A DNA stretch of 24,640 nt from Mnemiopsis leidyi (lineage: Eukaryota > Ctenophora > Tentaculata > Lobata > Bolinopsidae). A model generated the notes under the pieces. It saw only the letters and a list, made by a program, of their open reading frames with translations, searched no databases and was not told the DNA's origin. Position numbers and translations under genes: made by a program. Position 1 is the first letter of the stretch. Every line of letters starts with the position of its first letter. Shown here one piece after another: positions 1 to 7,986 of this stretch. The DNA is taken from positions 2,351-26,990 of the forward strand of contig JH154538.1 in NCBI GenBank assembly GCA_000226015.1, read 5' to 3'.

Positions 1-794
1 TTTGGACAGATGCTATGATTCACCAGTTATCCAAGGATTAATAAATCTATTTCGTTTAGACACACTTTTATTTGTCGGATAGTTCCACTTGAAAATGTAA
101 ATCAATCTTAACGTTCAGTTTGGTAACAAAATTATTGAAGCCTGATTCATTGGTACAGAATTGCTCTTGACAGACACTGGTTTCTAAATCATGCAAGAAA
201 TTTTCTGTGTTTTTATCACAGTAGTGAAGCCTGGCATCTCTTATTTATATAAATAACAGAACCACCTCCACCACTAATTTCACTATTGGAATTATCAATT
301 TTAAAATTTCTATCTTTTCTAAACATACAATATCCTTCAATTGCAATTTCAGCATCCAAAATTCCACTACAAAAATGTGTTTCCGTTATACAAATAATGT
401 CAATAGACTTATAAACTGATAGTATAAACTTTAATTCATCAAGTTTATTAAACAATCCATTAGCATTGGTGTAAAAGATATTTTAGGGTTTTTCAGTAGG
501 TTTTTCTTTGCAGCTCCCTCCTGTCTCTTCTTCCTCTCCTTCCTTGACCGTTTTCTCCGTGTTACCATTAATCACATCATTCAGGGACCTGGTAAGTTTT
601 GGTGCAAACAGCTGAAGTTCCTCTTGTATGATAGCTCTAACTGCCTTGTTTTCTACACCGTCATTTTTTGACACTTCTTTGTAAGAATGTGGGGATTTGA
701 AGCAGTCAGGACATAGCCAATTTACAAGTAATCTCCCCATTTCTTCAGTCAGACCTTTAAGTCCTACACAACTGAACGTACTTAAAACCTTATT
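1..794 (-). pseudogene. Non-LTR retrotransposon fragment (PHD-like end, EEP endonuclease start, linker remnant)
   Basis: Read right to left, one frame from 794 to 216 first gives the end of a PHD-like zinc finger (CVGLKGL...NWLCPDC, about 770-700), then a charged spacer with EEE runs. An in-frame TAA at 483-485 follows, then NIFYTNANGL...NKLDELKF and DIICITETHF, the classic start of an apurinic-like endonuclease (EEP) of L2/CR1/jockey-type retrotransposons. The ITET motif holds the catalytic Glu. The frame ends at TGA 216-218, before the rest of the endonuclease. Below 215, another frame reads GFNNFVTKLNVKIDLHF and then RFINPWITG, resembling the linker just before reverse transcriptase in these elements, so most of the endonuclease seems deleted. 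The reverse transcriptase would lie left of the window. The copy has stops and a deletion and is dead. The non-LTR identity is confident; the clade is not. Confidence 0.8.
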
Positions 795-1390
795 TTACTA
801 TCATGTCCACAGAAACATCCCATCTGTGATGGAAAATGCTGGATTTTGTGATGTTAAATCCTTTCAAGTGTCTTCTGAGGATGCGAGAAGCATAAGGAAG
901 TCTCGCATCAAAAGCAATTGTTGTTTGCCATATTAGAAAAAAAAATATCAACATACAGTTCTAAGAAAGACCTCGCAATATCTCAAACCAAAAGCATTGA
1001 GACAAAAAACCTGTCAGACTTTCCTCATTTGGACCAATACAAGTTGATTTAGGGGGTTAGTTTAAAAATTCATTCTCGGGGGTGTAGGGTTAAACAAGTT
1101 TTTATAACAATAAAATAGCAATATATCTTCCTTTTAAAAATATATCATAAAATGAAAACATATAAACAATGCGTACCTATAAATAACATTGTTAGTCCAA
1201 GGAGAAAGAATAACATTCGGAGAAATAAAAGTAGAGAAATAACATAATATGCTTAAGGACCCATATAATAGTTTAGACCATACACAAAATCAGCGGCAAT
1301 GTCAAACATTGTTAAACATTCATAGAAAACAAAATGGAACATCCAACAGGTCCCGCAGAGTCCAGCAGGTCCCAGAGAGTTTTAGTGCCA
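795..1390. other. No gene recognised
   Basis: AT-rich DNA. Part of it (about 795-930) may continue the 5' side of the neighbouring retrotransposon, since the missing Cys/His ligands of its PHD-like finger should lie here, but I could not read them in a clean frame. Around 1350-1375 there is a short imperfect repeat of the form CAGGTCCC. Nothing else is supported. Confidence 0.4.
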
Positions 1391-1394
1391 TAAT

Positions 1395-1592
1395 TCACCC
1401 TTGAAATATCGAGGCATATGGAATGGAACAATAAGAAATATACTTGACACGTGCACTTCATATCCAAACAATATAATTATACCTGGCTCCTCTGCCAATT
1501 CGGATTTAACAGCATCCATTTCCATTTTTAAGAATAGAGTGAAGAAAATGCTCTTTCAAACCGAAGAGCTACAATCTGCACTCTGCAGGTGA
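1395..1592 (+). pseudogene. Possible C-terminal remnant of a non-LTR reverse transcriptase ORF
   Basis: A 63-codon frame from ATG 1401 reads YRGIWNGTIRNI near its start and SIFKNRVKKMLF near its end, followed by stops. Many jockey/L2/CR1 polyproteins end with a WN...IR... block followed by FKxxxKxxLF, and the order and spacing here fit loosely. No upstream reverse transcriptase sequence is visible and the match rests on a few residues, so this could equally be a chance frame. It has the opposite orientation to the fragment at 1-794, so it is not the end of that copy. Confidence 0.25.
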
Positions 1593-1726
1593 AGGTAGAT
1601 GAAGGAAATGGATGCCTGAGAACTCCTGGCCTCTTCCACTCGATCTAGTAATATAAATTTCTAACTGCTACTCTATGTCTTTTTATATCTAACTCAGTTG
1701 CCTTGCCATATCCTGAAAATTTTGGA

Positions 1727-1756
1727 TGGATGCAAACTCATAACAGTTTGCATCCA
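1727..1756. repeat. Perfect 12-bp inverted repeat (hairpin)
   Basis: TGGATGCAAACT at 1727-1738 is exactly complementary to AGTTTGCATCCA at 1745-1756, with a 6-nt loop. About 30 bp downstream a 16-bp direct repeat (AATATATTGTTTCATT at 1786-1801 and 1805-1820) follows. Such hairpins are common in the 3' tails of transposable elements. Function unknown. Confidence 0.6.
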
Positions 1757-1969
1757 CATGAATTGATTTTAATTGCAAATAACAAAATATATTGTTTCAT
1801 TAATAATATATTGTTTCATTTGTTTCCGGCCAATAAATTTTAATTTAGAACATGAAAGTGATGGCAACACCTTTGTTCAATTTTGTAATGAGCCCAGCAA
1901 GAACTAGAACTCGAGCACCGAATGGATTCAGATGAAGAATGTCACTGCCCCATGGCGATCCAGAGTCTT

Positions 1970-2038
1970 TACCGGGCGATGCGCGGCTCTCTCTACGTTG
2001 TAGAGCAAAGCAACATTTAGCCTGAGGTCCCCAGGCAA
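1970..2038 (-). mobile_element. Ultra-short MITE-like element, type m4 (69 bp, 9-bp TSD)
   Basis: A CpG-rich block is flanked by exact 9-bp duplications CAGAGTCTT at 1961-1969 and 2039-2047. Read on the minus strand it starts TTGCCTGGGG and ends GCATCGCCCGGTA. That end resembles the GCATCGCCCGTTGA end of the m2 elements nearby. It carries an internal hairpin, CTCTAC-GTT-GTAGAG. It has no coding capacity. Its right duplication abuts the left duplication of the next insertion, so the two insertions sit back to back. Confidence 0.6.
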
Positions 2039-2054
2039 CAGAGTCTTCGATAGG

Positions 2055-2222
2055 TTAACGGGGGATGCGCGTCTAAATTTTTTTTTCGACAGGCCAGAAA
2101 TACGTGAGAGCGCGTAATGGCCGCAATAGCAGGTTATCAACTTGTACAGCAGCGCGCACCCTCCCGTCATTTTATTCTTCGAATGAGGGTCGGACAAAGT
2201 CAGACAAGTTATCAACCTACAA
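2055..2222 (-). mobile_element. MITE-like element m2, copy A (interrupted by m1)
   Basis: This is an inverted copy of the element at 2618-2700 and 3321-3401. It starts TTAACGGGGGATGCGCG, runs through GGCCAGAAATACG and ATGGCCGCAA, and ends in AGGTTATCAAC...CTACAA. A 66-bp m1 element plus its 9-bp duplication splits it at 2142-2216; without these it would be about 93 bp. Probable target duplications are TCGATAGG (2047-2054) and TTGATAGG (2223-2230), which match at 7 of 8 bases. The mismatch and the nested insertion suggest an older copy than B or C. Confidence 0.65.
2142..2207 (+). mobile_element. Ultra-short MITE-like element m1, copy 1 (66 bp, 9-bp TSD)
   Basis: The element begins TTGTACAGCAGCGCGCA and ends GACAAAGTCAGACAA. 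It is flanked by exact 9-bp duplications GTTATCAAC (2133-2141 and 2208-2216). Its insertion site is visible as an uninterrupted palindrome, GTAGGTTGATAACCTAC, in the other m2 copies, which works as an empty-site control. It lacks 12 bp present in copy 2. Terminal complementarity is only about 4-5 bp (TTGT...ACAA). It encodes nothing. Confidence 0.75.
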
Positions 2223-2230
2223 TTGATAGG

Positions 2231-2350
2231 CTGCTGACCAGCTTGTGGGAATCGTTTTCACCAGTTACTGGTTATTTAGATCTCTTGGCAGCGACTCATA
2301 TCACCTTAGATACGTCATTGATTGGGCTAGGCCATGTGATCGCTGTGGGT
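2231..2350. other. Host or older repeat DNA between elements
   Basis: About 120 bp between the m2-A right duplication and the m3 left duplication. No reading frame or motif is recognised. Frames crossing this stretch run through the neighbouring insertions and do not look genic. Confidence 0.3.
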
Positions 2351-2358
2351 ATGTGACC

Positions 2359-2452
2359 TTGTCGAGGTGTTACCCGACCCGCGCGCGGCTCGCAGTTTTC
2401 TGCTCTCCTCGTCTAACGTTTCGTTAGACGGACGCGGATATTATCTCGTCAA
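2359..2452 (+). mobile_element. MITE-like element m3, copy 1 (94 bp, 8-bp TSD)
   Basis: Exact 8-bp duplications ATGTGACC flank it (2351-2358 and 2453-2460). Ends are TTGTCGAG and CTCGTCAA, an 8-bp terminal inverted repeat with one mismatch. Inside is a perfect hairpin CGTCTAACG-TTT-CGTTAGACG at 2410-2430 and a CpG-rich stretch around 2378-2395. A second copy lies inverted at 24335-24438 with a different duplication, which supports mobility. Noncoding. Confidence 0.78.
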
Positions 2453-2460
2453 ATGTGACC

Positions 2461-2609
2461 TGACCCCCGTGGTAGCTCAGATCCCTTGGTCATGGTGCCG
2501 AATTTTCTGCCACCGGTTAAATGAGGGGATCTGGTGTCGTGTGTGGTGGGATGGCCCTCTCCAGTAGTACCATGTACCAGCCCAATCTTATGGCGTGTTT
2601 TGGACTTTT
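2461..2609. other. Unassigned sequence between short elements
   Basis: GC-richer than the surroundings but without a recognised repeat, duplication pair or coding signal. It could be an older, eroded element. Confidence 0.3.
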
Positions 2610-2617
2610 GGGAACTA

Positions 2618-2700
2618 TTGTAGGTTGATAACCTACTGTTGCGGCCATCACGCGCTTTTACGCATTTCTGGCCTGGCGACAGACGCGCATCGCCCGTTGA
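2618..2700 (+). mobile_element. MITE-like element m2, copy B (83 bp, 8-bp TSD)
   Basis: It starts TTGTAGGTTGATAACCTAC, holds GCGGCCATCACGCGC and CATTTCTGGCCTGGCGA, and ends GCGCATCGCCCGTTGA. Exact 8-bp duplications GGGAACTA lie at 2610-2617 and 2701-2708. The 5' end contains the perfect palindrome GTAGGTTGATAACCTAC around its centre. It closely matches copy C (3321-3401) and the inverse of copy A. Noncoding. Confidence 0.75.
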
Positions 2701-2803
2701 GGGAACTACAACAAAAACTTAATGGTTCCAAGCTTTTGACTGAAGTAGCGACGTTTAATTGATTTAACGATGATGTTGTAATTATTTGCTACACGTTGCT
2801 TAG

Positions 2804-2881
2804 TTGTACAGCAGCGCGCAACCTCCCGTCATTTTATTCTCCGCTATTCGCTTCGAATGAGGGTCGGACAAAGTCAGACAA
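2804..2881 (+). mobile_element. Ultra-short MITE-like element m1, copy 2 (78 bp, 9-bp TSD)
   Basis: Same ends as copy 1 (TTGTACAGCAGCGCGCA...GACAAAGTCAGACAA) with flanking exact 9-bp duplications GTTGCTTAG (2795-2803 and 2882-2890), unrelated to the duplication of copy 1. It retains an ATTCG-CTT-CGAAT hairpin that is partly deleted in copy 1. Two near-identical bodies with two different duplications at precise edges make transposition the simplest reading. Confidence 0.78.
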
Positions 2882-2890
2882 GTTGCTTAG

Positions 2891-3158
2891 CCATACTAAA
2901 CACGTATATTCTATATTCTTGTGTGAGCTTCGCGCGAAATTAGGACGGACGCGCAACGCAAAAGCTCATGTTGCATGTGCGTCCCGATAGGGGCGCGCAG
3001 CGCTAGCCACAGGGCTATGTTGGCTTAGCAAGGGTTTGAGTTGTCTAACGTGGTGACCCTTTTCAAAAAATTTTAATAATTCCACTCCAAGTTTCCCGGC
3101 AGTAGGGCTATGCAAGGTCGGAGCAAAAGTCGCGGACAATGTGTGATCCGTCAAAATG
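2891..3158. other. Unassigned CpG-rich spacer in the element cluster
   Basis: Contains GC-rich patches (for example around 2930-3000) resembling the neighbouring short elements in composition, but I could not define ends or duplications. No gene. Confidence 0.3.
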
Positions 3159-3220
3159 TTGTACAGGAACGCGCACACTCCCGTCATTTTATTTTCTATT
3201 CGCTTCGACATTCGAATGAG
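3159..3220 (+). mobile_element. Truncated or diverged m1 copy 3
   Basis: It starts TTGTACAG, then GCGCACACTCCCGTC, ATTTTATTTTCTATTCGCT and CGAATGAG, matching m1 up to about two thirds of its length. The m1 3' end (GGTCGGACAAAGTC...) is absent, replaced by unrelated sequence. No target duplication was found, as expected for a truncated copy. Confidence 0.6.
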
Positions 3221-3320
3221 TAAGCTTGAAGCTCGCACATGGATATATAACGTGTTTAGCAATCAGTCAACCACCTATGCCATATGCATATTTCGTTGTC
3301 AAATTAAGCTTCTTCGTAAG

Positions 3321-3401
3321 TTGTAGGTTGATAACCTACTGTCGCGGCCATCAAGTGCTCTCACGTATTTCTGGCCTGGCGAATCGCGCATCGCCCGTTG
3401 A
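3321..3401 (+). mobile_element. MITE-like element m2, copy C (81 bp, 9-bp TSD)
   Basis: The body is TTGTAGGTTGATAACCTAC...GCGCATCGCCCGTTGA, as in copy B, with small differences in the middle. Exact 9-bp duplications CTTCGTAAG flank it (3312-3320 and 3402-3410). Duplications of 8 bp in copy B and 9 bp in copy C may reflect real variation or one ambiguous base at the 3' end. Confidence 0.75.
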
Positions 3402-3410
3402 CTTCGTAAG

Positions 3411-4660
3411 GAGCTTATTTATTTTATTTGATACCTTTTTATTGTCTCACGTTGTTCCATTTTGCGAGCTGGAGGCCAGGCTGCCGCCTCGCGTTTAGCT
3501 TTTTGTTTTGTCACATTGATATATGGTCGAATTGCGAATGGATCCAATGCTTAACTTTTGAACAAGGAAATTAATTAGTTTTAGTAATAGCGTGACTTGT
3601 TTAGTGTAATCAATCGTTATCATAAGTCGCGTCGAACCACGCAACAAATATTATTTAAAGAGCAACAATTTATTTTAATTTTGGCGCTTAGCGCCCCTTC
3701 TATTAACTTCACAATTAGAATCGAGTGCTAAAAACTAAAAGCTCGCTACTTGCTGCAAATTCTGCAAAATCATATTTTACAATTACATCACTTGCTTGTT
3801 TAGATATTCGTCTTTCTAAGTTTAGATGTGGAATTGCTTGATGTTATATCTATGTTATGGATATGTGGAATACAAAACTGTAAACATGCATTCTGAATGC
3901 ATAAAATGCCCTCGTATCATAACGGTTTTATTTGACAAATGACACGAGAGCATGATATAATTTCTCATTATAAGATGACGGCATTCAAACAGTACGCAAT
4001 TTCTCATTTTCTTTACATCCCAATTATTAAAAAATTATCGGATGAGGTAAGAGATAACTTACTGAAATTTCTATCGATGATCTCTTATTTGAACAATTTG
4101 TCTATTTAAATATTTGATAATTTTTATGGTTGACAAATTTTTGGACAGATTTAGACAGATTTAAAGTGAGTCGGACTGAAGTGACAGCAATAATATACTA
4201 CAACTAATTTTTACAATTATTTTCACGCCTTAATATAAAAATGCAATGGCTTTAGTTTGCATTTCAGTCTTTAAATCCCCTTTAGCGCTGCTATCGAGAA
4301 TCATCTATTACAATTAATTTAGCATGTTTTCAAAATATTTAATGTACAAGATTTAAGAGCATTACTTTGCGATGTGCTTCATTTTCGCCACCCTCTAGAA
4401 ATACTTTGGACGATGTCACCCATTTGAAATTTCCATATAATTCGGTACGATTTTCGTTCATATGGCCCCGAAAGTCATATAGTGTGGCGTTTTTACTGAA
4501 TTAAAGTTCAGAGCTTATCAATGTGCCAAATTTTTGTAAAGTTTATTCGAGCAAGAATTTCGATTTGATTTTATAAATGGGATCTTCAGGACTAAGATAC
4601 CACCTTTGAATGTTAGAAGAGGCAACCAGGTTTTGCTTCTATTGTTCCTGAATCCGTGCA
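3411..4660. other. Noncoding AT-rich stretch
   Basis: About 1.25 kb with no supported gene. Small features are a 6-bp-stem palindrome GGCGCTTAGCGCC at 3683-3695 and a short tandem GACAGATTTA near 4143-4162. The right part may contain decayed sequence upstream of the retrotransposon 3' end that follows, but no reverse transcriptase motif could be read. Confidence 0.4.
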
Positions 4661-4679
4661 CCTGCTTTCTGGAAAGAGA

Positions 4680-5682
4680 TGCTCTTTCTTGAGACTTGCA
4701 TTACTGTTTGCTTCAGCAGAAACCAGACACCGTATGAAAGTTTATTTGCAGTAAGGGGACCAAGGCTATGGAATACTGTGCCGGCAAGTGTGAAAGCTGC
4801 AGTTTTGTTCGACTCTTTTAAGATCAGTTTGTCAGAGTTTCTTGCTTTGACACCGGACGAACCTCCAGTCGTTGGTTTTACAGTCATCCCCCGATTTACC
4901 GGGCCCCCCAAATGGCACTCCCCTGATTTACCGGGTCCCCGATTTACCGGGCCTCATTCCTTTCCCCCCCAAAATTTTCCCCAAAATTGGAGCTAAACAT
5001 TTTTTCGAACTTTTTGAAAATTTTTGCTGCTATGGAAGTGATGATGTTTCGCCAGGAGTAGGGTTGTTGGATCGTTTCATGTTGTAGTGTGCTGTGGTAA
5101 CTGATATGCATATCCCCTGCATTCTCGACCTATAAACATATGACACACTAGCATTAACAAGCGTGACTCTGACAACACCTTGTTAGCTCAACGGCCTGGT
5201 TTTCTAATCACATTGGGCGTTATAGTACTCTTGATTAGATGTGATGTGATCGCATGAAAGGAAAAGAGTAGTGGCATGTGATACACTATACGGTATAAGG
5301 TATCATACTAAGCTTGGGAACAATAGACCCAGTACAAACTCCAGTATTTCCAAGGAAACTGTTAAGTTTTGTTGTAAAAACTATGTAATGCAATCAGACT
5401 AACACTTTTTACTTATTTAACAGTGTTCCAATGACAAAAAGACGGTATATAGACACAAAAGAGACAATTTAGACCCTATTTCGGGCCCCAAATGGCACTC
5501 CCATGATTTACTGGGTCCCCAATTTACCGTGCATTTTTGCTTTCCCCCAAAAAGCCCGGTAAATGGGGGGGATGACTGTAGCTGCAGCTGGTCCAACTTG
5601 GTAGACTACTCGCCAGTAAGGTGGTCAGACATCAGATGGCCTTTCCTACTTCGAGGATAGACTGTACCTAAGTAAGTAAGTA
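4680..5682 (+). pseudogene. 3' end of a non-LTR retrotransposon, split by a DNA transposon
   Basis: The frame from about 4690 reads ITVCFSRNQTPYESLFAVRG, then PRLWNTVPASVKAA, SFKISLSEFL and DEPPVVGFT. This is the conserved C-terminal tail of L2/CR1/jockey-type reverse transcriptase proteins (RGPRLWN...SFK...FL...P.PP..GYT). The frame is cut by the 698-bp TIR element at 4881-5578. Beyond it, 5581-5667 resembles the continuation (SNLVDYSPVRWSDIRWPF), ending just before a short (TAAG)n tail at about 5668-5682, typical of 3' ends in these elements. Nothing 5' of about 4680 is readable, so this is a 5'-truncated, dead copy. It is on the opposite strand to, and separate from, the fragment at 1-794. 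Confidence 0.8.
4881..5578. mobile_element. 698-bp non-autonomous TIR DNA transposon (TA target duplication)
   Basis: The terminal inverted repeats are CAGTCATCCCCCGATTTACC at 4881-4900 and, read on the minus strand from 5578, CAGTCATCCCCCCCATTTACC; similarity continues through CGGGC. TA flanks both sides (4879-4880, 5579-5580), and the interrupted retrotransposon frame resumes beyond the right end. A CAGT start with a TA duplication fits the Tc1/mariner-pogo group, but this is family knowledge and not proof. The ends also carry direct repeats (4900-4970 and 5482-5547) and at least six copies of ATTTACCGGG-like motifs. No transposase frame is present. An autonomous partner must have mobilised it. 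Confidence 0.85.
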
Positions 5683-7020
5683 TCTCATGTCATAAGTAGC
5701 AACTTAAGACTATCTAAAATTCTGTATGGAAGAACATACTTCATTTTTGATACAAGGGTTGTAGGTCAATAAGACCTACATAATGTGACCAAGATCAAGC
5801 CAATTGAATCTTACGTTCAGGAGTTAGAGTCAAAAAGAGGATAAATTTGGGATTTTTGGTTGTGATGTTCCTTTGATTATCCTGAATATCTAAAAATTTG
5901 AAGAAGATAGGATTTTGAAAGATTTCTATAATCTACACCCTTTACTTGTCTAGGGTCAATTCCTTTGCCTTACTTTTTAGGGTCAAAGCACATGCTTCAC
6001 TTTAGAAGTTATGGAAAAGGTTTTTTCGAGATGATCCACAAATTCTTAAAGTTTTATGAGACCATTTAGTATTTAAGATGCTATTGGTGATACCTATCGC
6101 TTCGTTGGTTAAGTGGATCTGGTTTGTGGTTAGAGTTTCACCTTTTGCTGTGGGTTTCAGGGAGACAACCATCAAACTAAGCAAGAAAATAACAATTCGA
6201 CATCCCTGTCTACTACTGGACGAACCCAGTTTTGGAGTTTTGCTCAAATTTGCTCCTTAAGGATCCAGGTTACCAAGTTTTACTGTAAGTAATATGGATT
6301 AATTTGCTTGTTCACTGGGTCTTCCTTAACTTAGGGTTCTGGCAGTAGAGGCTGCTTGTCACTCTCCACAAATGAACCATTTTTTCTTCTTTGAGACAAT
6401 GTTCTCTAAATCAATTTTCTAACCAATTGATGAATAATAGTTGTTTGCATGAAGGATTTGTAATGCAAGTAATTATTTTAGGGAGGTATTTATTACCAAA
6501 TAGTTAAATTCCTGCATTTGACCATCGAAGGTTGATGGTCAAATGCAGGAATTGACCTGCGTTTAACCCTGTTACTCCTGGCTGTCACTTACAATCATTT
6601 CAAACAAATACAAGATCTCATATAGCCTATTATAATTCTGCGTTATTGTACCATTATTTTGTAGAAATTTCAAGCCTCAATCTTATTGATATGTTTTGGG
6701 TGTTGATGGTTATTGCCCGAATGACTTATCGATTTGCAATTGCCCCTTATACTTTTATTGGTATAAGCTGATTATCAATTGGTTATTTGTGCGAGTTGTA
6801 ATTAAATATCTTTTTACTTCTTTCATCTCTGACAGATTGCGTGTCAAATATTTGGGTTGGAAACGATTTTTGATCACAATCCTCCCTAACAAGCTGATTA
6901 TTTCCATTTCTTATGATGAAAACATTTCTGCAACACAGGTTCCTTTTAACTCTAAAACTTCGTGTACCAAGCTTGTGATTGTGGATCTCTAGTAAAAATA
7001 TACCCTTCAATGCAGAAGCA
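5683..7020. other. Intergenic DNA, no gene recognised
   Basis: About 1.3 kb. It contains a small hairpin GTAGGTC-AATAA-GACCTAC near 5760-5778 (similar in form to the 5' palindrome of m2) and a long perfect hairpin at 6507-6553. Frames of up to 98 codons exist on both strands but show no domain, and overlapping antisense frames of equal quality argue for chance. Confidence 0.4.
6507..6553. repeat. Perfect 20-bp inverted repeat with 7-nt loop
   Basis: AATTCCTGCATTTGACCATC (6507-6526) is the exact reverse complement of 6534-6553, separated by GAAGGTT. Pairing stops abruptly on both sides. It might be a short foldback element, a hairpin in a transcript, or a miRNA-like stem, although the stem is shorter than usual for a pre-miRNA. 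Confidence 0.8.
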
Positions 7021-7840
7021 AGCTAAGCTTCAATGCTCTCACTCTCAAATCACATGTCATGCAGTGTCTTAGCATGCACCAATAGCAAGGCTTCCAGCAC
7101 TCTCGATTAGCTCTCCCTCTCCTCACTCTGCTCTGTCCCTCTCACTTCCATCTTGAGTGCAGCGATTTGCACTGCTCTCCCGCGACCTGCTGGCTGCTAC
7201 TCTTTCTTGACTCAATTCTCGCTACTTGATTTGTTAGTACTAACTGATAATTGAGTATACGTCTAATTACTTAACCATCATCTAATTGGATCCAATAATA
7301 ATGAGGTTGTATCCACTTGGATCAGATTTTAATTGTCAAATTGTTAATTACTCGCCCGGTGATCATGTCAAACATGCTTATCACATTGTTTGACCTGAAT
7401 ATCATTTTGTAACAATTACCCTGGATTGTTTCGAGAATTATTAAAAGATCTTGCGTCACATCTGTTTACTTCACTTAGTCTTGTACCTTTTTCGAGAGTC
7501 GTGCTTTCGGCCAAATATTCTCCATCTTCTTGTATTTGTTTGATTAAAAATGTGTTTTTACCCTTTAGCTATGTATTGTTTTACACCGCAATGATCATTA
7601 CGAAGTAAAACACCTGCTACGTTCTATAGCAGTAAAGCATATCGTGTACCCCTTGCAGTTGTACATCACTAATTCTATATCGCTCCTTTTGTACCTACAA
7701 TATAGCATTGTTGTAATACATTCATTGTGCCAGCTGTGTTGATGTTTAGTGTATACCAAGCTTATTTGTACATTGCACACCCGTACAATTTTGTATTTCT
7801 TGAATACATTACTAAATTTCACACCGTGACTAGCTGATCA
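7021..7840 (+). promoter_or_regulatory. Likely MYB promoter and 5' UTR region
   Basis: Upstream of the MYB start codon. 7030-7215 is strikingly CT-rich on the + strand and holds a CCAAT box at 7079-7083 and a TCCCGCGA site at 7178-7185 that resembles an E2F core. MYB-family genes of the B-MYB type are commonly E2F/DREAM-controlled, but that is family knowledge, and the site here is weak. No clear TATA box was found. The 7220-7840 part is AT-rich, with several upstream ATGs and stops, so either transcription starts close to 7841 or a 5' UTR intron is present. The transcription start is not determined. Confidence 0.35.
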
Positions 7841-7986
7841 ATGGCGACTGAGAAGCCCTTTTTCGGGCAGAACGCGTTTGGAGGCTCCCTGAAGAACATG
7901 CCCCAATCCCCGCCACTGCCCAACAGATACATCCTCAGTGACATGCTAAACATTCCCGCTATTGATCAGTCCCCGGACATTAAGAA
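7841..7986 (+). CDS. MYB: MYB exon 1 (N-terminus)
   Basis: It encodes residues 1-48 plus two bases of codon 49, beginning MATEKPFFGQ and containing NRYILSDMLNIP. The donor is GTAAGT at 7987. The upstream in-frame TGA at 7835-7837 excludes an extended N-terminus in this exon. The start context has T at -3 and G at +4, so it is only moderate. No domain is recognised in this part. Confidence 0.8.

Noticed and set aside
697-936. Plus-strand 79-codon frame
   Set aside because: Its first half is antisense to the retrotransposon PHD-like region; the rest shows no domain.
2117-3498. Several 60-98 codon frames in the repeat cluster
   Set aside because: They run across boundaries of independent short insertions, so they cannot be conserved proteins.
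6696-7010. Frames on both strands upstream of MYB (98 and 75 codons)
   Set aside because: Complementary frames of similar length, low complexity, no domain and no splice or start support.
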